Source: Rallus limicola
Taxonomy: Eukaryota > Chordata > Aves > Gruiformes > Rallidae
Reading direction: 5' to 3'
Assembly (NCBI GenBank): GCA_022605955.1
Contig: JAKCOZ010000001.1
Span: 96,814,211-96,878,210, forward strand
DNA length: 64,000 bases
Shown piece by piece: positions 62,822-64,000 of this stretch. The notes beneath the pieces are model-generated. The model was not told where the DNA came from. It worked only from the letters and a program-made list of their open reading frames with translations, and searched no databases. The translations under genes were made by a program, and so were the position numbers. Positions within the stretch are counted from its first letter, which is position 1; each line of letters opens with the position of its first letter.

Positions 62822-64000
62822 CTCCTCTTTTAAATCAGGTATGTTCTTTCATGCAAGAAAATGAAGTGCAGCATGGTGAGATATGAGCATTTGACTTGAT
62901 TGCCTTTATTTTTCTATTTAACTTTATTTTTCCAAACCCCCCCCCAAAACCCCCAATCCTTTCAAACATATGTACATTAAACGTAATACAGTATCAACAG
63001 GCTTAGGACAAGTTAGAAAGAACCAAACTTGCAGAAGTCCCATTTGTAACCCTATTTATTTATAACCCTCAATTTCCACATTCAAAACACATCTCTACGT
63101 GCAGTCTCCTGCAGGTTATGCTTAGAAGACACCATGTCCATGGGTCTATCTCATTAGATTTGCGTACCAGGGATAAACAGTTGCGGTTCCTGTGCAGACT
63201 GGGAGCTGTGGTTTTGTGGTCATAGCAGTGAAACCCTGCATCTTTCTAAGGCTGCAGGCAAAGGCAGTGGGCAGCTTATAGGTCTTCCATCAAGTCCCTG
63301 GTGCCTGGTTTTCCAGAAGGGCAGAAAGCAAGTGTCACTGAGCTACCAGAGCATAACGTAAGCCTCCTGATTGGCACACCTTCCACATACAGGCAACTTC
63401 ACGTGAGTTACCTACAGCTAAATATACCAGACTTTAAAAAAAAAGAGCATGTCCTCCTCACATCGGCAGCATCTGATATGGTTCATATTGCCTGGCACAG
63501 GAGAGAAGGACTCCAAAGTCGCAGAGCCCTCCCCAGTCCGCATCAGACTGCATCCAGCCCTGCTCTCACCCCTGCTAAAACAGCTATCATTACCTATTGC
63601 CAGACAATAGCATCAGGTAACACCATTTACCAGCAGGGATGTGAAATGCCCTAAGTTCACACCTAAGCATATCTAGCTTTGCAGCTATAGGAACGTTTCT
63701 CATCAGTGGTAATATGCCCCCCACCTCACATAACTGGATATGGCTTACTCTAAGCTTTGTAGACCCCAAACAGTGGATCACATTTGTAATAGTCCTGAAA
63801 AAAGAATATTATCCACATTCAGTTGACACTATAATATTTTAGTCTTTAAGTCTTTTTGATTCACAAAAGAGAACAAAACCAAGGAGTACATGAAACTGTG
63901 ACCAATAAACATAAGTTACCTAATTACAATCATTCATACAACCTGCGTTTGCATTAACAGATCAAAATCAATATAATTGACTTTTGTTCCATAACACCAT
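62822..64000. other. Unique sequence to the window end
   Basis: No gene is supported. A C-run (nine C) with C/A-rich surroundings lies at about 62936-62956. A plus-strand frame of 117 codons (63301-63654) has no recognisable motif and no convincing splice sites or promoter. Confidence 0.5.

Noticed and set aside
1..64000. CRISPR array, operons, rRNA or tRNA genes
   Set aside because: No regularly spaced direct repeats, no ribosome-binding-site/ORF arrays, and no cloverleaf with A and B boxes was noticed. The retroelement content is that of a bird nuclear genome.

Overview
This 64 kb window is nuclear DNA from a bird. It is AT-rich, non-coding-looking sequence interrupted by typical avian retrotransposons. 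There are seven CR1 LINE copies in both orientations, and their 3' ends carry the familiar avian CR1 tail (GGTTGGAAGGGACC and its complement). There are also five solo long terminal repeats of endogenous retroviruses. I see no bacterial gene organisation, no CRISPR array, no rRNA or tRNA gene, and no complete protein-coding host gene. The window is best read as intergenic or intronic sequence of a gene-poor region.

Layout: 1-8.9 kb is unique AT-rich sequence with a CR1 fragment (2.37-3.14 kb) and an old solo LTR (7.65-8.02 kb). The longest element is a 5'-truncated CR1 on the minus strand at 8.87-11.32 kb. It still shows part of the endonuclease, the reverse transcriptase and the C-terminal region, but is broken by stops and by a small deletion that destroys the catalytic FADD motif. 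From 11.3 to 21.1 kb there is nothing I can name. Around 21.1-22.2 kb a CpG-rich, apparently young solo LTR with perfect 5-bp target-site duplications lies beside a CR1 tail. A further CR1 tail (27.3 kb), an old LTR (33.2-33.6 kb), a CR1 tail (34.6 kb) and a 1-kb LTR (34.9-35.95 kb) follow. The stretch 36-62 kb is mostly unique, with two old CR1 pieces (44.8 and 51.4 kb), a possible third class of LTR (about 38 kb) and a small CpG-rich island at 55.3-55.64 kb. At 62.2-62.8 kb is a second solo LTR of the same family as the 21.1 kb one, also with intact 5-bp duplications.

Host transcription: splice-signal reading gives a few candidate exons. The best are on the minus strand: a signal-peptide-like ATG exon at 56417-56533, an 85-nt exon at 48952-49036, and smaller ones. 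Two are on the plus strand. I do not recognise any as a named gene. Such acceptor-ORF-donor combinations are common by chance in vertebrate introns, so they carry low confidence. The CpG island is the most promoter-like site. No previously undescribed system is evident. The most useful observations are the two matched solo LTRs with duplications, the decay pattern of the CR1, the candidate exons, and several inverted repeats or possible conserved elements.
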